From DATFQI01 sp963816955 (GTDB lineage Bacteria; Actinomycetota; Thermoleophilia; Solirubrobacterales; Solirubrobacteraceae): a DNA stretch of 64,000 nt. Below, in pieces: positions 18,628 through 26,035 of the stretch. The translations under genes were made by a program, and so were the position numbers. Location: assembly GCA_963816955.1 (NCBI GenBank), contig CAWFME010000003.1, positions 372,001-436,000 of the forward strand, written 5' to 3'. Below the pieces are notes generated by a model. The model was given only the letters and a program-made list of their open reading frames with translations, did not search any database and was not told where the DNA came from. Within the stretch, counting starts at the first letter, position 1, and each line of letters starts with the position of its first letter.

Positions 18628-18760
18628 TCAGCCCCAGAAGATGCCGGTGCGGTCCTCCTCGATCGCGTCGAGCAGCGGCGCGACGTCGGCCGCCGGCCAG
18701 GCCCAGCTCGTACGGGCGCCACCGGTCGTCGCTGCGGAGAACAGCCGCCAGGGAGGTATC
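18628..18760 (-). pseudogene. DUF3024 relic
   Basis: Reading back from the stop at 18628 gives DVAPLLDAIEEDRTGIFWG, the DUF3024 ending, preceded in another frame by SDDRWRPYEL. Only the last 35-40 codons remain and a frameshift separates them. Paralog of the intact gene at 16954. Confidence 0.6.
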
Positions 18761-18797
18761 GCGTGGCGACTCGCGGTTGTCTACGCTGCATGCGGAC

Positions 18798-20051
18798 ATG
18801 GCGACCGATCCGACGCTGATTCCCGCGAACGAGGAGGAGCGGCTCGCAGCCGTTCGGCGCTACGACGTGCTCGACTCGCCCGCGGACGGCGCCTTCGATC
18901 GCGTCACGCGCCTTGCGGCCCGGCACTTCGGCGTGCCGATCTCCATCGTGAGCATCGTCGACACGGACCGGATCTGGTTCAAGTCCCATCACGGGGTCGA
19001 CGTGGACGAGATCGGCCGCGATCCGGGCCTGTGCGCCTCGGCGATCCTCGGCGACAAGCCGTGGGTGGTGGAGAACGCGGAGGTCGACCCGCGCACCATG
19101 GCCAACCCGCTCGTGGCCGGAGAGCTCGGTCTGCGGTTCTACGCCGGCGCACCGCTGCGCACCGGGGACGGCTACAACCTGGGCACGCTGTGCGTGATCG
19201 ACCAGGAGCCGCGCGAGTTCAGCTCGGAGGACGCCGAGGTGCTCGGCGAGATGGCGGAGGTGGTCGTCGACGAGCTCGAGCTGCGGCTTTCGGCCCGGCG
19301 GACGGTCCAGGAGGAGCTGGCGCTGCGCCGGCAGGCCGAGCAGATGGCCACTGCGCTGCAGTCGAGCCTGCTGCCGCCCGAGCTGCCGAGCCTCGAGGGC
19401 GCCGAGCTGGCCTCGCTCTATCTGCCGGCCGACGCCTCCGAGGTCGGCGGTGATTTCTTCGATGCCTTCACGATCGGCGACACGACGGTGCTCGCCGTTG
19501 GGGACGTCAGCGGCAAGGGCCCGCGGGCGGCGGCCGTTACCGGAGTGGCTCGCAGCACGATCCGGTCGGCCTCGCTGTGGGCCGCCGGTCCGGGGGAGAT
19601 CCTCGACAACCTCAACCGCACGATGCTGCTGGGCCGCAAGCGAGACCAGATCGAGCACTTCTGCACGGTGCTGCTTGCGTTCGTCACCCGGGCGCCCGAT
19701 GGGCTCTGGCTGCGACTCGGATCGGCGGGCCACGCGCCCGCGCTGATCGTGCGGAGCACGGGCGCCTGCGAGGAGGCTGCGACCGCCGGCGCCCCGGTCG
19801 GCTGGCATGCCGATGCCGTCTACGAGGAGGTCGCCGTCGAGCTCGCCGCGGGCGACCTGCTCGCGATGTACACGGACGGGCTCTCCGAGGCGCGTACCCC
19901 TGGCGGGCTGCTCGGGCCGGAGGGCGTGACGGCGCTCCTGCGCGGGACGACGAGCGCCGAGGAGGCCGTCGGCGCGCTGAGGCGACCGATCGAGGCGGGC
20001 GACATGCTCGTCAAGGACGACGTCGCCGCGCTCGCCCTTCGGGTTACATGA
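18798..20051 (+). CDS. GAF-domain PP2C (SpoIIE/RsbU-type) phosphatase
   Basis: A 417-residue signalling phosphatase expected to dephosphorylate a STAS anti-anti-sigma protein. Residues about 5-165 form a GAF sensor (RRYDVLDSPADGAFDRVTRL, then DPGLCASAIL, typical of the GAF type with LCxxAI). Residues about 195-415 form the SpoIIE domain with metal motifs (ASEVGGDFFDAF, VGDVSGKGPRAA, GLGSAGH-like LGSAGHAPAL and DDVAALAL). No membrane segment, so it senses a cytosolic cue. ATG 18798 starts just before MATDPTLIPANEEERL. Its stop overlaps the next start (ATGA). Confidence 0.92.
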   Translation: MATDPTLIPANEEERLAAVRRYDVLDSPADGAFDRVTRLAARHFGVPISIVSIVDTDRIWFKSHHGVDVDEIGRDPGLCASAILGDKPWVVENAEVDPRTMANPLVAGELGLRFYAGAPLRTGDGYNLGTLCVIDQEPREFSSEDAEVLGEMAEVVVDELELRLSARRTVQEELALRRQAEQMATALQSSLLPPELPSLEGAELASLYLPADASEVGGDFFDAFTIGDTTVLAVGDVSGKGPRAAAVTGVARSTIRSASLWAAGPGEILDNLNRTMLLGRKRDQIEHFCTVLLAFVTRAPDGLWLRLGSAGHAPALIVRSTGACEEAATAGAPVGWHADAVYEEVAVELAAGDLLAMYTDGLSEARTPGGLLGPEGVTALLRGTTSAEEAVGALRRPIEAGDMLVKDDVAALALRVT

Positions 20052-20395
20052 GGCCGCCCGGCTCCGGTGCGTTCCCCGAGGAACGGCCGTTCGGCGTCCG
20101 GCGCCGGGAGCGCGCGGCGGGAGAGATCACGCTCGAGCTCTCCGGGGAGTTCGACCTCACGTCGCTCGAGGCGTTCGAGGAGGCGGCCGCCGGTATCCCG
20201 GCGGGGACGCACGTGACGATCGATCTCAGCGCGCTGGACTTCATCGACTCCTCCGGGCTCCGATCGTTCATGAACCTCGACCTGCGCGTGCGCGCGCACG
20301 ACGGCCGCGTCACCCTGCTCGCGCCGCCTCCACACGCCGACCGGCTCCTGCGCCTGTGCGGGTTCCATGAGCGGTTCGAGATCCTCCCGGCGTGA
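20048..20395 (+). CDS. STAS-domain anti-anti-sigma factor (RsbV/SpoIIAA type)
   Basis: A 115-residue STAS protein that, when unphosphorylated, binds the anti-sigma kinase and frees a sigma factor. The phosphorylation site is in DFIDSSGLRSFM. The N-terminal 28 residues before the STAS core are longer than usual. It is translationally coupled to the upstream phosphatase and followed within five bases by the HATPase gene, so all three parts of one partner-switch are encoded together. Confidence 0.92.
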   Translation: MRPPGSGAFPEERPFGVRRRERAAGEITLELSGEFDLTSLEAFEEAAAGIPAGTHVTIDLSALDFIDSSGLRSFMNLDLRVRAHDGRVTLLAPPPHADRLLRLCGFHERFEILPA

Positions 20396-20399
20396 GCGG

Positions 20400-20786
20400 G
20401 TGACCCTCCCGCTCCGGGCGCGCTTTCCGAGTCGCCCGGACAGCGTGGCTTCGATTCGCGACGCGGTCGAGCGCGCCGTTCGCTCCTGTGGCATGGACGA
20501 GACGGCGGTCCAGGACATCCGCGTCGCGGTTTCCGAGGCCGCGACGAACGCGATCATCCATGCCGGCGCACCCGAGGACGCCGAGGTGCACCTCCGGATC
20601 GAGCGGCTCCGCGGCGAGCTGCTGATCGTGATCGCCGATCAGGGCCACGGCATGCGGCCCCGCACCGACAGTCCCGGGCTGGGGTTGGGCCTTCCGATCA
20701 TCTCGGGTTACGCCCGGCGCATGGAGGTGATCTCCCGCGGCGCGCTGGGAGGCGCCGAGGTCCACATGATCTTCCCCCACGAATGA
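20400..20786 (+). CDS. Anti-sigma regulatory factor, HATPase_c_2 (RsbW/SpoIIAB type)
   Basis: A 128-residue GHKL serine kinase that phosphorylates the STAS partner and sequesters a sigma factor. The N box is VSEAATNAIIHA, the G1 box ADQGHGM and the G2 segment GLGLGLPIISGYA. GTG 20400 gives the family N-terminus (VTLPLRARFPSRPDSV); an ATG at 20367 lies inside the STAS gene. No sigma factor gene of the SigB/F type is nearby. Confidence 0.92.
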   Translation: MTLPLRARFPSRPDSVASIRDAVERAVRSCGMDETAVQDIRVAVSEAATNAIIHAGAPEDAEVHLRIERLRGELLIVIADQGHGMRPRTDSPGLGLGLPIISGYARRMEVISRGALGGAEVHMIFPHE

Positions 20787-20897
20787 GCACATGTAGCGTG
20801 CCACATGCGACGTTGCTCTCGCGCTCTTGACCGCCTCGGAGCGCAGCGTCCCAGTCGGTCTGGTCCGTTAGTCTCGACTGATGCATCGGAGCAGAGC

Positions 20898-21455
20898 ATG
20901 CGGCTGAAGCCGGGCTCGTACCTGATCCTCGGGATGCTCAACAGCGGTGTGCAGACGGGTTACGCGATCAAGCGCGCCGTCGATCGCAGCACCCGGTTCT
21001 TCTGGGCTGCCTCGCTCGCGCAGGTCTACCCCGAGCTTGCTGCGCTCGAGGGCGACGGGTACGTCGTCGGCACCGACGAGCCGCAGGGCGCCCGGCCACG
21101 CAGGACCTACCGCCTGACCGACAAGGGCCGAGCGGCTCTCGATGACTGGCTCGTCAGCGAGCGCATCCCCGACTTCGAGCAGCGCGACGAAGGGCTGCTG
21201 CGGGTCTTCTTCGCCGACGCGCTATCACCCGCCGACGCGATCGAGCTGGTCAGGCGCCTCCGCGCTCGGGCCGAGGAGATCGATCGCACGTTCCAAGCTG
21301 AGATCCTCCCGCTGGCGCAACGGGTGCCCGGCCGCTTCCGGCTCATCGCAGCTCGCGAGGGCGCCGACTACTTCGCGTGGCGCGCCGAGTGGTTCCGCCG
21401 GCTCGAGAGCGAACTCGTCGCCGACCTCGACGCGCGAGACGCTGAGGTCCCGTGA
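20898..21455 (+). CDS. PadR-family transcriptional regulator
   Basis: A 185-residue regulator. The winged helix (YLILGMLNSGVQTGYAIKRA, then QVYPELAALEGDGYV and RTYRLTDKGRAALDDWL) is followed by a coiled-coil dimerisation domain, the PadR subfamily-2 layout. It usually represses a nearby transporter or detoxification gene in response to a small aromatic or drug. It faces the reductase at 21536-22099 tail to tail, so its target is not evident. ATG 20898 is used because the upstream reading lacks the family pattern. Confidence 0.88.
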   Translation: MRLKPGSYLILGMLNSGVQTGYAIKRAVDRSTRFFWAASLAQVYPELAALEGDGYVVGTDEPQGARPRRTYRLTDKGRAALDDWLVSERIPDFEQRDEGLLRVFFADALSPADAIELVRRLRARAEEIDRTFQAEILPLAQRVPGRFRLIAAREGADYFAWRAEWFRRLESELVADLDARDAEVP

Positions 21456-21535
21456 TCGGCACGGCGTGAGTACGCAACGCAAGAGCGAGATGGTCGCCCA
21501 GCGCCATCACCTCCCGACGGAAGGGACCTCGCGCT

Positions 21536-22099
21536 TCAGCGACGGACCCGGTAGCGGATGTGAGTGGCCTCCGGCGTCTCGATCACCTCGACGATCTCCA
21601 GCTCGATCTGCGACGGCAAGACGTCGAACAAGCGACGGCCGCGACCGAGCAGCACCGGGATCAGGTGGATCTGCAGCTCGTCGAGCACCCCGGCCTCGAG
21701 CGCCGTTCGCGCGGTGTAAGCGCCGCCGCGCACCTCCACGTGCCGGTCCCCGGCGGAGGCTTTTGCCTGTGCCATCGCGCTTTCGATCCCGTCGGTCACG
21801 TAGGTCACCAGCGGATATCCCCACCGGGCGGCCGGGCCGGGAGGGCGGTGGCTGGGCACGAAGATCGGGGCGCCGCCGTGATCGCCGCCCCAGTGATCCA
21901 TCAGCTCGGCGGTCCGCCGTCCGGACAGGACCGCACCCGCCGCGCTCCATTGGTCCTGGAACTGTCTCGTCGGCCCGGACGGTCCGTCCGCGTCGGCCCA
22001 CTTGTGCAGCCGCTCCCCGTCCTCGCCACCGAGGAAATCGTCGGGGTCGGCGATGTAGCCGTCGAGGGACATCGACATGTCGAGCACTGAAATCGGCAT
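21536..22099 (-). CDS. Dihydrofolate reductase-like (RibD C-terminal type) protein
   Basis: A 187-residue protein of the large bacterial group related to RibD-C reductases, usually of unknown substrate rather than true DHFR. Family marks: LDMSMSLDGYIADPDD, VLSGRRTAELMDHW, VRGGAYTARTALEAGVLDEL and HLIPVLLGRGRRLFD. A strong ribosome site (AGGAGGTAGGT) directly precedes ATG 22099. A related gene sits at 23209 with an SDR between them. Confidence 0.87.
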   Translation of the reverse strand: MPISVLDMSMSLDGYIADPDDFLGGEDGERLHKWADADGPSGPTRQFQDQWSAAGAVLSGRRTAELMDHWGGDHGGAPIFVPSHRPPGPAARWGYPLVTYVTDGIESAMAQAKASAGDRHVEVRGGAYTARTALEAGVLDELQIHLIPVLLGRGRRLFDVLPSQIELEIVEVIETPEATHIRYRVRR

Positions 22100-22288
22100 A
22101 CCTACCTCCTGTGGTCTCGCTTGTCTTCTCGTGGATCGGCGGTCAAGGCGCGAGCAGCGACCGTCATCACGAGGCGCTGTCGCGTGGGATCTGAGGGCCA
22201 ACCACAGTGGTGGGCGGCGCGGATCGCTGCGCCCAGGCGGGCGGTTCGATGCCGGCCCGCTGCGCGGCGATGCGAGCGAAGTGCGCTC

Positions 22289-22395
22289 GAAACCGGCGCA
22301 GTTCCTCGACGCCTCGCCCGCCGAGGCGCTCGAGGAAGCTCGCGACGCCGCCGGAGGCCAGGACGTACGCATCGGCGGCGGCGCTGTCATTCAGC
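22289..22395 (+). pseudogene. RibD-C/DHFR-like relic
   Basis: On the plus strand the frame reads FLDASPAEALEEARDAAGGQ then DVRIGGGAVIQR, the NADPH-site block of bacterial DHFR-like reductases (A..GGxDVRIGGGA). Nothing before or after matches. It is inverted relative to both intact paralogs nearby, suggesting repeated recombination of this gene type. Confidence 0.5.
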
Positions 22396-23205
22396 GCTCG
22401 TGTGGCCGCGTGACGTCCCCGGCGACGTGTACGGCGGGGTGCCGGCCAGCTTTCCGCCGTCGATGGTCAAGGTCGTGCCGGTGACGAACGCGGCGGCGTC
22501 TGAAGCCAGCCACACCGCTGCGGCCGCGACCTCGTCGGGCTGCCCGACGCGGCGCATCGGCAGTGCAGCCGCGGCCGCGGCCTGAGCATCGGCGCCGGCG
22601 CGCTGCAAGTTGTCGGTCAGGATCGGCCCGGGAGCGATCGCGTTGACCCTGACGCCTGCCGCGGCGTAGTCGATGGCTGCGACCTTGGTGAGGCCTTCGA
22701 GGCCGTGCTTGGTGGCGACGTAGGCACCGAGCCCGGCGACGGCCTGGCTCCCGGCGGTGGAGGACATATTGATGATCGCGCCGCCGCCTGAGGCGAGCAT
22801 CGCCGGTATCTCGTGCCGCATCGCGACGAAGGTGCCTCGCAGGTTCACGGCGACCGCGGAGTCGAATGCATCGAGCGACACCTCGGCCAGCGGCGTGGGC
22901 CGATGCCCGCCACCGGCGGCGTTGTTGCACGCGAGATCGAGCCGGCCGAAGTGGGCGACGGTCCGGTCGACCATCCGGGCGACGGCGTCGGCGTCGCTGA
23001 CGTCCGTCGGCCAGGCGATCGCGTTGCCGCCCGTCCTGGTTATCTCGTCGGTCAGACGGTGGAGTGCCGTCTCGTCGCGGGCCGCCAGCGCGACCGCCGC
23101 CCCGGCGTTCGAGAATGCTCGCGCGACAGCGGCGCCGATGCCTCGGCTGGCGCCCGTGACCACGGCGACCTTGCCTTCGAGGTCTCCCGCTCCAGCTGAT
23201 CTCAT
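22387..23205 (-). CDS. SDR-family oxidoreductase
   Basis: A 272-residue classical SDR: TGASRGIGAAVARAF, the NNAAG motif in CNNAAGGGH, catalytic Ser in IINMSSTAGS, YVATKHGLEGL, and the C-terminal block TGTTLTIDGGKLAG. The cofactor strand ALAARDE with basic residues suggests NADP(H). It starts directly at the stop of the upstream DHFR-like gene (TGA-GTG-ATG), so they form one transcript. The substrate is unknown. Confidence 0.9.
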   Translation of the reverse strand: MRSAGAGDLEGKVAVVTGASRGIGAAVARAFSNAGAAVALAARDETALHRLTDEITRTGGNAIAWPTDVSDADAVARMVDRTVAHFGRLDLACNNAAGGGHRPTPLAEVSLDAFDSAVAVNLRGTFVAMRHEIPAMLASGGGAIINMSSTAGSQAVAGLGAYVATKHGLEGLTKVAAIDYAAAGVRVNAIAPGPILTDNLQRAGADAQAAAAAALPMRRVGQPDEVAAAAVWLASDAAAFVTGTTLTIDGGKLAGTPPYTSPGTSRGHTSAE

Positions 23206-23208
23206 CAC

Positions 23209-23781
23209 TCACGCCGCCCGCGGGAGCGTCTTGTCGAGCTGATAGCTCAGGATGACGACGCCGTCGCTGAGCGAGGTCGTGCCGGTCAGGTTGAAACCGA
23301 CCGCAGGGGCGGTTCCGAACAGCAGATCGCTCGGGCGGCCGGCGCCGACGATCAGCGGGTGCACCCAGAGCCGCAGCTCGTCGAGCAGGCCGTGCTCGAG
23401 CAGCAGTCGCGACACGGCCCCGAAGCCATACTGGACGATGTTCTTGCCGGGAGCCTGCTTGAGGCGCGTGATCTCGGCGACGACATCGCCGTCGATCACC
23501 TGGGTGTTGGTCCACTGAGGATCCTTGAGCGTCGTCGAGACCACGTACTTCGGCATCGCGTTGATCTGATCGGACACAGGGTCCCCGGAACGCGTCGGCC
23601 AGACCGGGGCGAAACCGTCATAGGTGTGCCGGCCCATCAGCAGCGCGTCACAGGACAGGACCAGATCCGCCTGGATCTGCCCGAAGCGCTCGTCGCCGGG
23701 ACGCCCGAGCGACGGCCACAGGTGCGGCGCCTCGACGACGCCGTCGAGGCTGATGTAGGTCGAGTTGATGATCCTACGCAT
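23209..23781 (-). CDS. Dihydrofolate reductase-like (RibD C-terminal type) protein
   Basis: A 190-residue paralog type of the gene at 21536 but of the longer subgroup: MRRIINSTYISLDGVVEAPH, LLMGRHTYDGFAPVWPTRSG, KNIVQYGFGAVSRLLLEHGL and HPLIVGAG. AGAGGAACCC lies before ATG 23781; a longer reading from 23826 lacks family support. Cotranscribed with the SDR downstream. Often linked to drug or xenobiotic reduction, but no function is proven for the group. Confidence 0.88.
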   Translation of the reverse strand: MRRIINSTYISLDGVVEAPHLWPSLGRPGDERFGQIQADLVLSCDALLMGRHTYDGFAPVWPTRSGDPVSDQINAMPKYVVSTTLKDPQWTNTQVIDGDVVAEITRLKQAPGKNIVQYGFGAVSRLLLEHGLLDELRLWVHPLIVGAGRPSDLLFGTAPAVGFNLTGTTSLSDGVVILSYQLDKTLPRAA

Positions 23782-24183
23782 GGGTTCCTCTCGTTTGGGT
23801 GCGCTCGCATGGATGGCTCCGCTCAATGCCTTGCCAGGCCGCGAGCGGCGGGATCAAGGGAGAGTGCGGCGAGGTGGCGACTGAACGCGCGTTTGCCCGC
23901 GGGACCCGCGACCGGCAGTGAGCCTCGTCCAGTGGCGATGTTCTGCATTGACACATCGCAACAGAACACGAGAAGACTCGCAATCGGATCGACCCAACGG
24001 GTCTGCGCGAACTGATCGCGAGCCCACGCGTGGGACAACGCCTAACCGGGCGCGTCCACGGGCAGCACACGACCGGTCACGTGCGATATCGCGGCGCGGG
24101 TCTGCCGGAGCATGAAAGCCGTGGAAACGAGGGCCTTCCTGAGCTCGCTTCTATTTGCGCGCGACGCGCCTTGGATGGTGACG
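23782..24183. other. Gene-free stretch
   Basis: About 400 bases with short overlapping frames on both strands but no recognisable protein, RNA or clear repeat. The end nearest 24184 carries the sequence coding LHPDDVT out of frame, the same AbiEi-like boundary as in the copy at 18200, so part of this stretch is probably decayed coding DNA. Confidence 0.4.
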
Positions 24184-24534
24184 TCATCCGGATGCAGCGG
24201 GCGGACCTCGGTGGATCTCGACCCCGGGGATCGGGGGGTCGTCGCGCGGGTCGTCCGCGCAGCCGGGGACGTGGACGTCCACCTTGGCGCACTCCTCACA
24301 GCACGGCCGAAGGCCGAGGATCACTGCTCGTCCGTGCTCGTCGATCGGCGCCACGACGTCGTCGTGCTTGAGGTCCATGTACAGCGTGACCCCGTGCGCC
24401 CAGGTGACCTTGAGCAGGTCGAGTTCCCCGTCGTGCTCTGCAGAGACGAAGGGCGGCAGGCCGGCCTCCTCGAGACGGACGGCGAAGCGACGCGCCGCCA
24501 CGCCGGGGTCCATCGCGATGCGTCCGAGGTCCAT
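24184..24534 (-). CDS. CCEEC-motif hypothetical protein
   Basis: 116 residues of no recognised family, about 75% similar to the first part of the gene at 18017-18560. Shared features: FAVRLEEAGLPPFVS, VTWAHGVTLYMDL, PCCEECAKVDVHVPGCADDP (possible metal-binding Cys pair) and PGVEIHRG. It stops at PPAASG, where the other copy continues into the AbiEi-like segment. Start ATG 24534 or 24513. Confidence 0.5.
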   Translation of the reverse strand: MDLGRIAMDPGVAARRFAVRLEEAGLPPFVSAEHDGELDLLKVTWAHGVTLYMDLKHDDVVAPIDEHGRAVILGLRPCCEECAKVDVHVPGCADDPRDDPPIPGVEIHRGPPAASG

Positions 24535-24595
24535 GCGTCCGGTAGGCCCGGAGCACGGAGATCTCGCCCCCGTGGAGGTTCGCAATAGTGATCGG

Positions 24596-25042
24596 ATGAG
24601 CGAGGCACTGCACGACATCGCGAGCCGCGCCGATTGCGAGCGGCTGGTGCGTGCGTTCTACGGGCGGGCGCTCGAGGACCCGATCATCGGCTTCATCTTC
24701 GTCGATGTGGCGAAGCTCGACCTCGAAGCACACGTCCCGCGGATCGCGTCGTTCTGGGAGACGATCCTGCTCGGCGCGCGCTCCTACAGCGGCGGCGCGT
24801 TCCGTCCACACGCCGAGCTCCACGCGAAGGTGCGGCTCCGTGAGGGACATTTCACGCAGTGGCTGAACCTGTGGTCCCGCACGGTCGACGAGTTGTTCGC
24901 CGGCGAGCGCGCCGAGCTTGCAAAGGCGCATGCGCACCGGGTCGCGCAGGCGTTCCTCGGGCGCCTGCAGCAGCTCCCGTCCACTGATCCCGCTCCACTG
25001 ACGACTGGCCTGACCGTGATACAGCGAGGGCCGGCCGCCTGA
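24596..25042 (+). CDS. Group III truncated haemoglobin
   Basis: A 148-residue haem protein of the 2/2 globin fold, expected to bind O2 or NO and linked to nitrosative or redox stress in other bacteria. Marks of group III (Ctb-like): LVRAFYGRALEDPIIGFIF, HVPRIASFWETILLG with the following RSYSGGAF, and the proximal-His region FRPHAELH. ATG 24596 follows GTGGAGGTTCGC. Intact and isolated. Confidence 0.87.
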   Translation: MSEALHDIASRADCERLVRAFYGRALEDPIIGFIFVDVAKLDLEAHVPRIASFWETILLGARSYSGGAFRPHAELHAKVRLREGHFTQWLNLWSRTVDELFAGERAELAKAHAHRVAQAFLGRLQQLPSTDPAPLTTGLTVIQRGPAA

Positions 25043-25085
25043 CGCGCGCTGCCCGGCGGACGTGGCAGCTCAGCGGCGGCGACGC

Positions 25086-25390
25086 TCAGGTTGACGCCTT
25101 CTCGAAACGCTCGAAGCGCAGCTCGAGCCGGTGCGGGTCCGGCCGGTCCTCAGGGCGGCGGGGCACGGCGATTCGGCCGCCGTGGAACCCCTGCAGGCCG
25201 GTGCGCAGCATCGGCCCGTCGATCTCGCGCAGCAACCGTCCGGCGATATGCACCACGCCCATGGGGTCGATGCCGAGCAGATTGCGATCGAACGCGAGGT
25301 GGTGGATGGCGCACAGCGCGATGCCGTTGACGACCGCGGCCACGCCCTCGGTCTCGGTGGCCGGAAGCCTTACGTTCTCCCGGTTGCTGC
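25086..25390 (-). pseudogene. HNH endonuclease, C-terminal half
   Basis: From about residue 45 the frame reads VNGIALCAIHHLAFDRNLLG, the second half of the HNH metal site (N...C..HH), then PMLRTGLQGFHGGRIAVPRR and PDPHRLELRFERF, the typical C-terminus of a group of HNH nucleases that act on DNA. The N-terminal zinc-ribbon half (CxxC...H) is missing, cut at the promoter of the downstream TA operon. A matching N-terminal half is at 62873-63052. Confidence 0.65.
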
Positions 25391-25419
25391 GTAATACAAT
25401 TCGTGGTACGTTCCGCGTC

Positions 25420-25668
25420 GTGGCGCGCACGATCCAAGCGAGGCTCGACCGGCTCGCCGAGGAAGACCTCGCTGTCCTGCGGCGCGAAGGGCACAACGAC
25501 TCCGAGGCGATCCGCCTCGCCCTTCACGAGGCGGCCGCGCGTCGTCGGCGCCGGAGTGCGCTGCGGCTCGAGGCTGAGCGGGCCGCTGCCGATGAGGAGG
25601 ATCTCGCCGAGGCCCGCAGGGTTCGAGCCGAGATGGACAGCCTCGCCGCTCCGTGGCCTGAGGACTGA
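25420..25668 (+). CDS. Antitoxin of a MazEF-type pair
   Basis: An 82-residue highly charged protein (RTIQARLDRLAEEDLAVLRR, then SEAIRLALHEAAARRRRRSA) of the ribbon-helix-helix kind with an acidic helical tail, next to a MazF-like toxin (2-base gap). GTG 25420 is chosen; a longer frame enters the HNH relic. An AT-rich stretch at 25391-25404 (GTAATACAATTCGT) is the likely promoter/operator, where such antitoxins bind to repress their own operon. Confidence 0.75.
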   Translation: MARTIQARLDRLAEEDLAVLRREGHNDSEAIRLALHEAAARRRRRSALRLEAERAAADEEDLAEARRVRAEMDSLAAPWPED

Positions 25669-25670
25669 GC

Positions 25671-25988
25671 ATGGTCCGCGGGGAGGTGTTCCGATTGCGG
25701 GCGCCGCGCGGGCGTCGAGGCTCCGAGCAAGGCGGTGAGCGCTTCGCCGTCGTCGTGCAGGCCGACGAGCTGCTGGCGCTGAGCACGGTGCTGGTCGCCC
25801 CGACCTCGCGCTCCGCGCCTTCGCGATCGTTCCGGCCGACGATCGAGATCGGTGGGCAGCCGACGCGTGTCCTGGTGGAGCAGACCACGGCGGTCGTGAC
25901 CGACCGCCTCGGCAGGTCGGCCGGCCGACTCGACGCGGATGAGTTGAGTCAGCTCGACGATGCGCTTGCGGTCGTGTTCGGCCTCTAA
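25671..25988 (+). CDS. mazF: PemK/MazF-type mRNA interferase toxin
   Basis: A 105-residue SH3-like endoribonuclease expected to cut mRNA at short sequences. Visible: GEVFRLRAPRGRRGSEQGGE (usual start RGEVWxxxxP), RFAVVVQADELLALSTVLVA and TRVLVEQTTAVVTDRLGR. Coupled to the antitoxin upstream. A short GC hairpin (CCCCGC/GCGGGG) follows the stop. Confidence 0.9.
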   Translation: MVRGEVFRLRAPRGRRGSEQGGERFAVVVQADELLALSTVLVAPTSRSAPSRSFRPTIEIGGQPTRVLVEQTTAVVTDRLGRSAGRLDADELSQLDDALAVVFGL

Positions 25989-26005
25989 GGCTCGCCTGAC
26001 ACACA

Positions 26006-26023
26006 CCCCGCCCTACCGCGGGG
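26006..26023. terminator. Short bidirectional terminator hairpin
   Basis: CCCCGC-CCTACC-GCGGGG lies between the convergent mazF stop (25988) and the end of the secreted-protein gene (26036). Confidence 0.5.
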
Positions 26024-26035
26024 CGAGCTCCGGGG

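Noticed and set aside
23823..24038. A 71-codon minus-strand frame (MSHAWARDQFAQTRWVDPIA)
   Set aside because: No family, ribosome site or context; left as part of the gene-free stretch.
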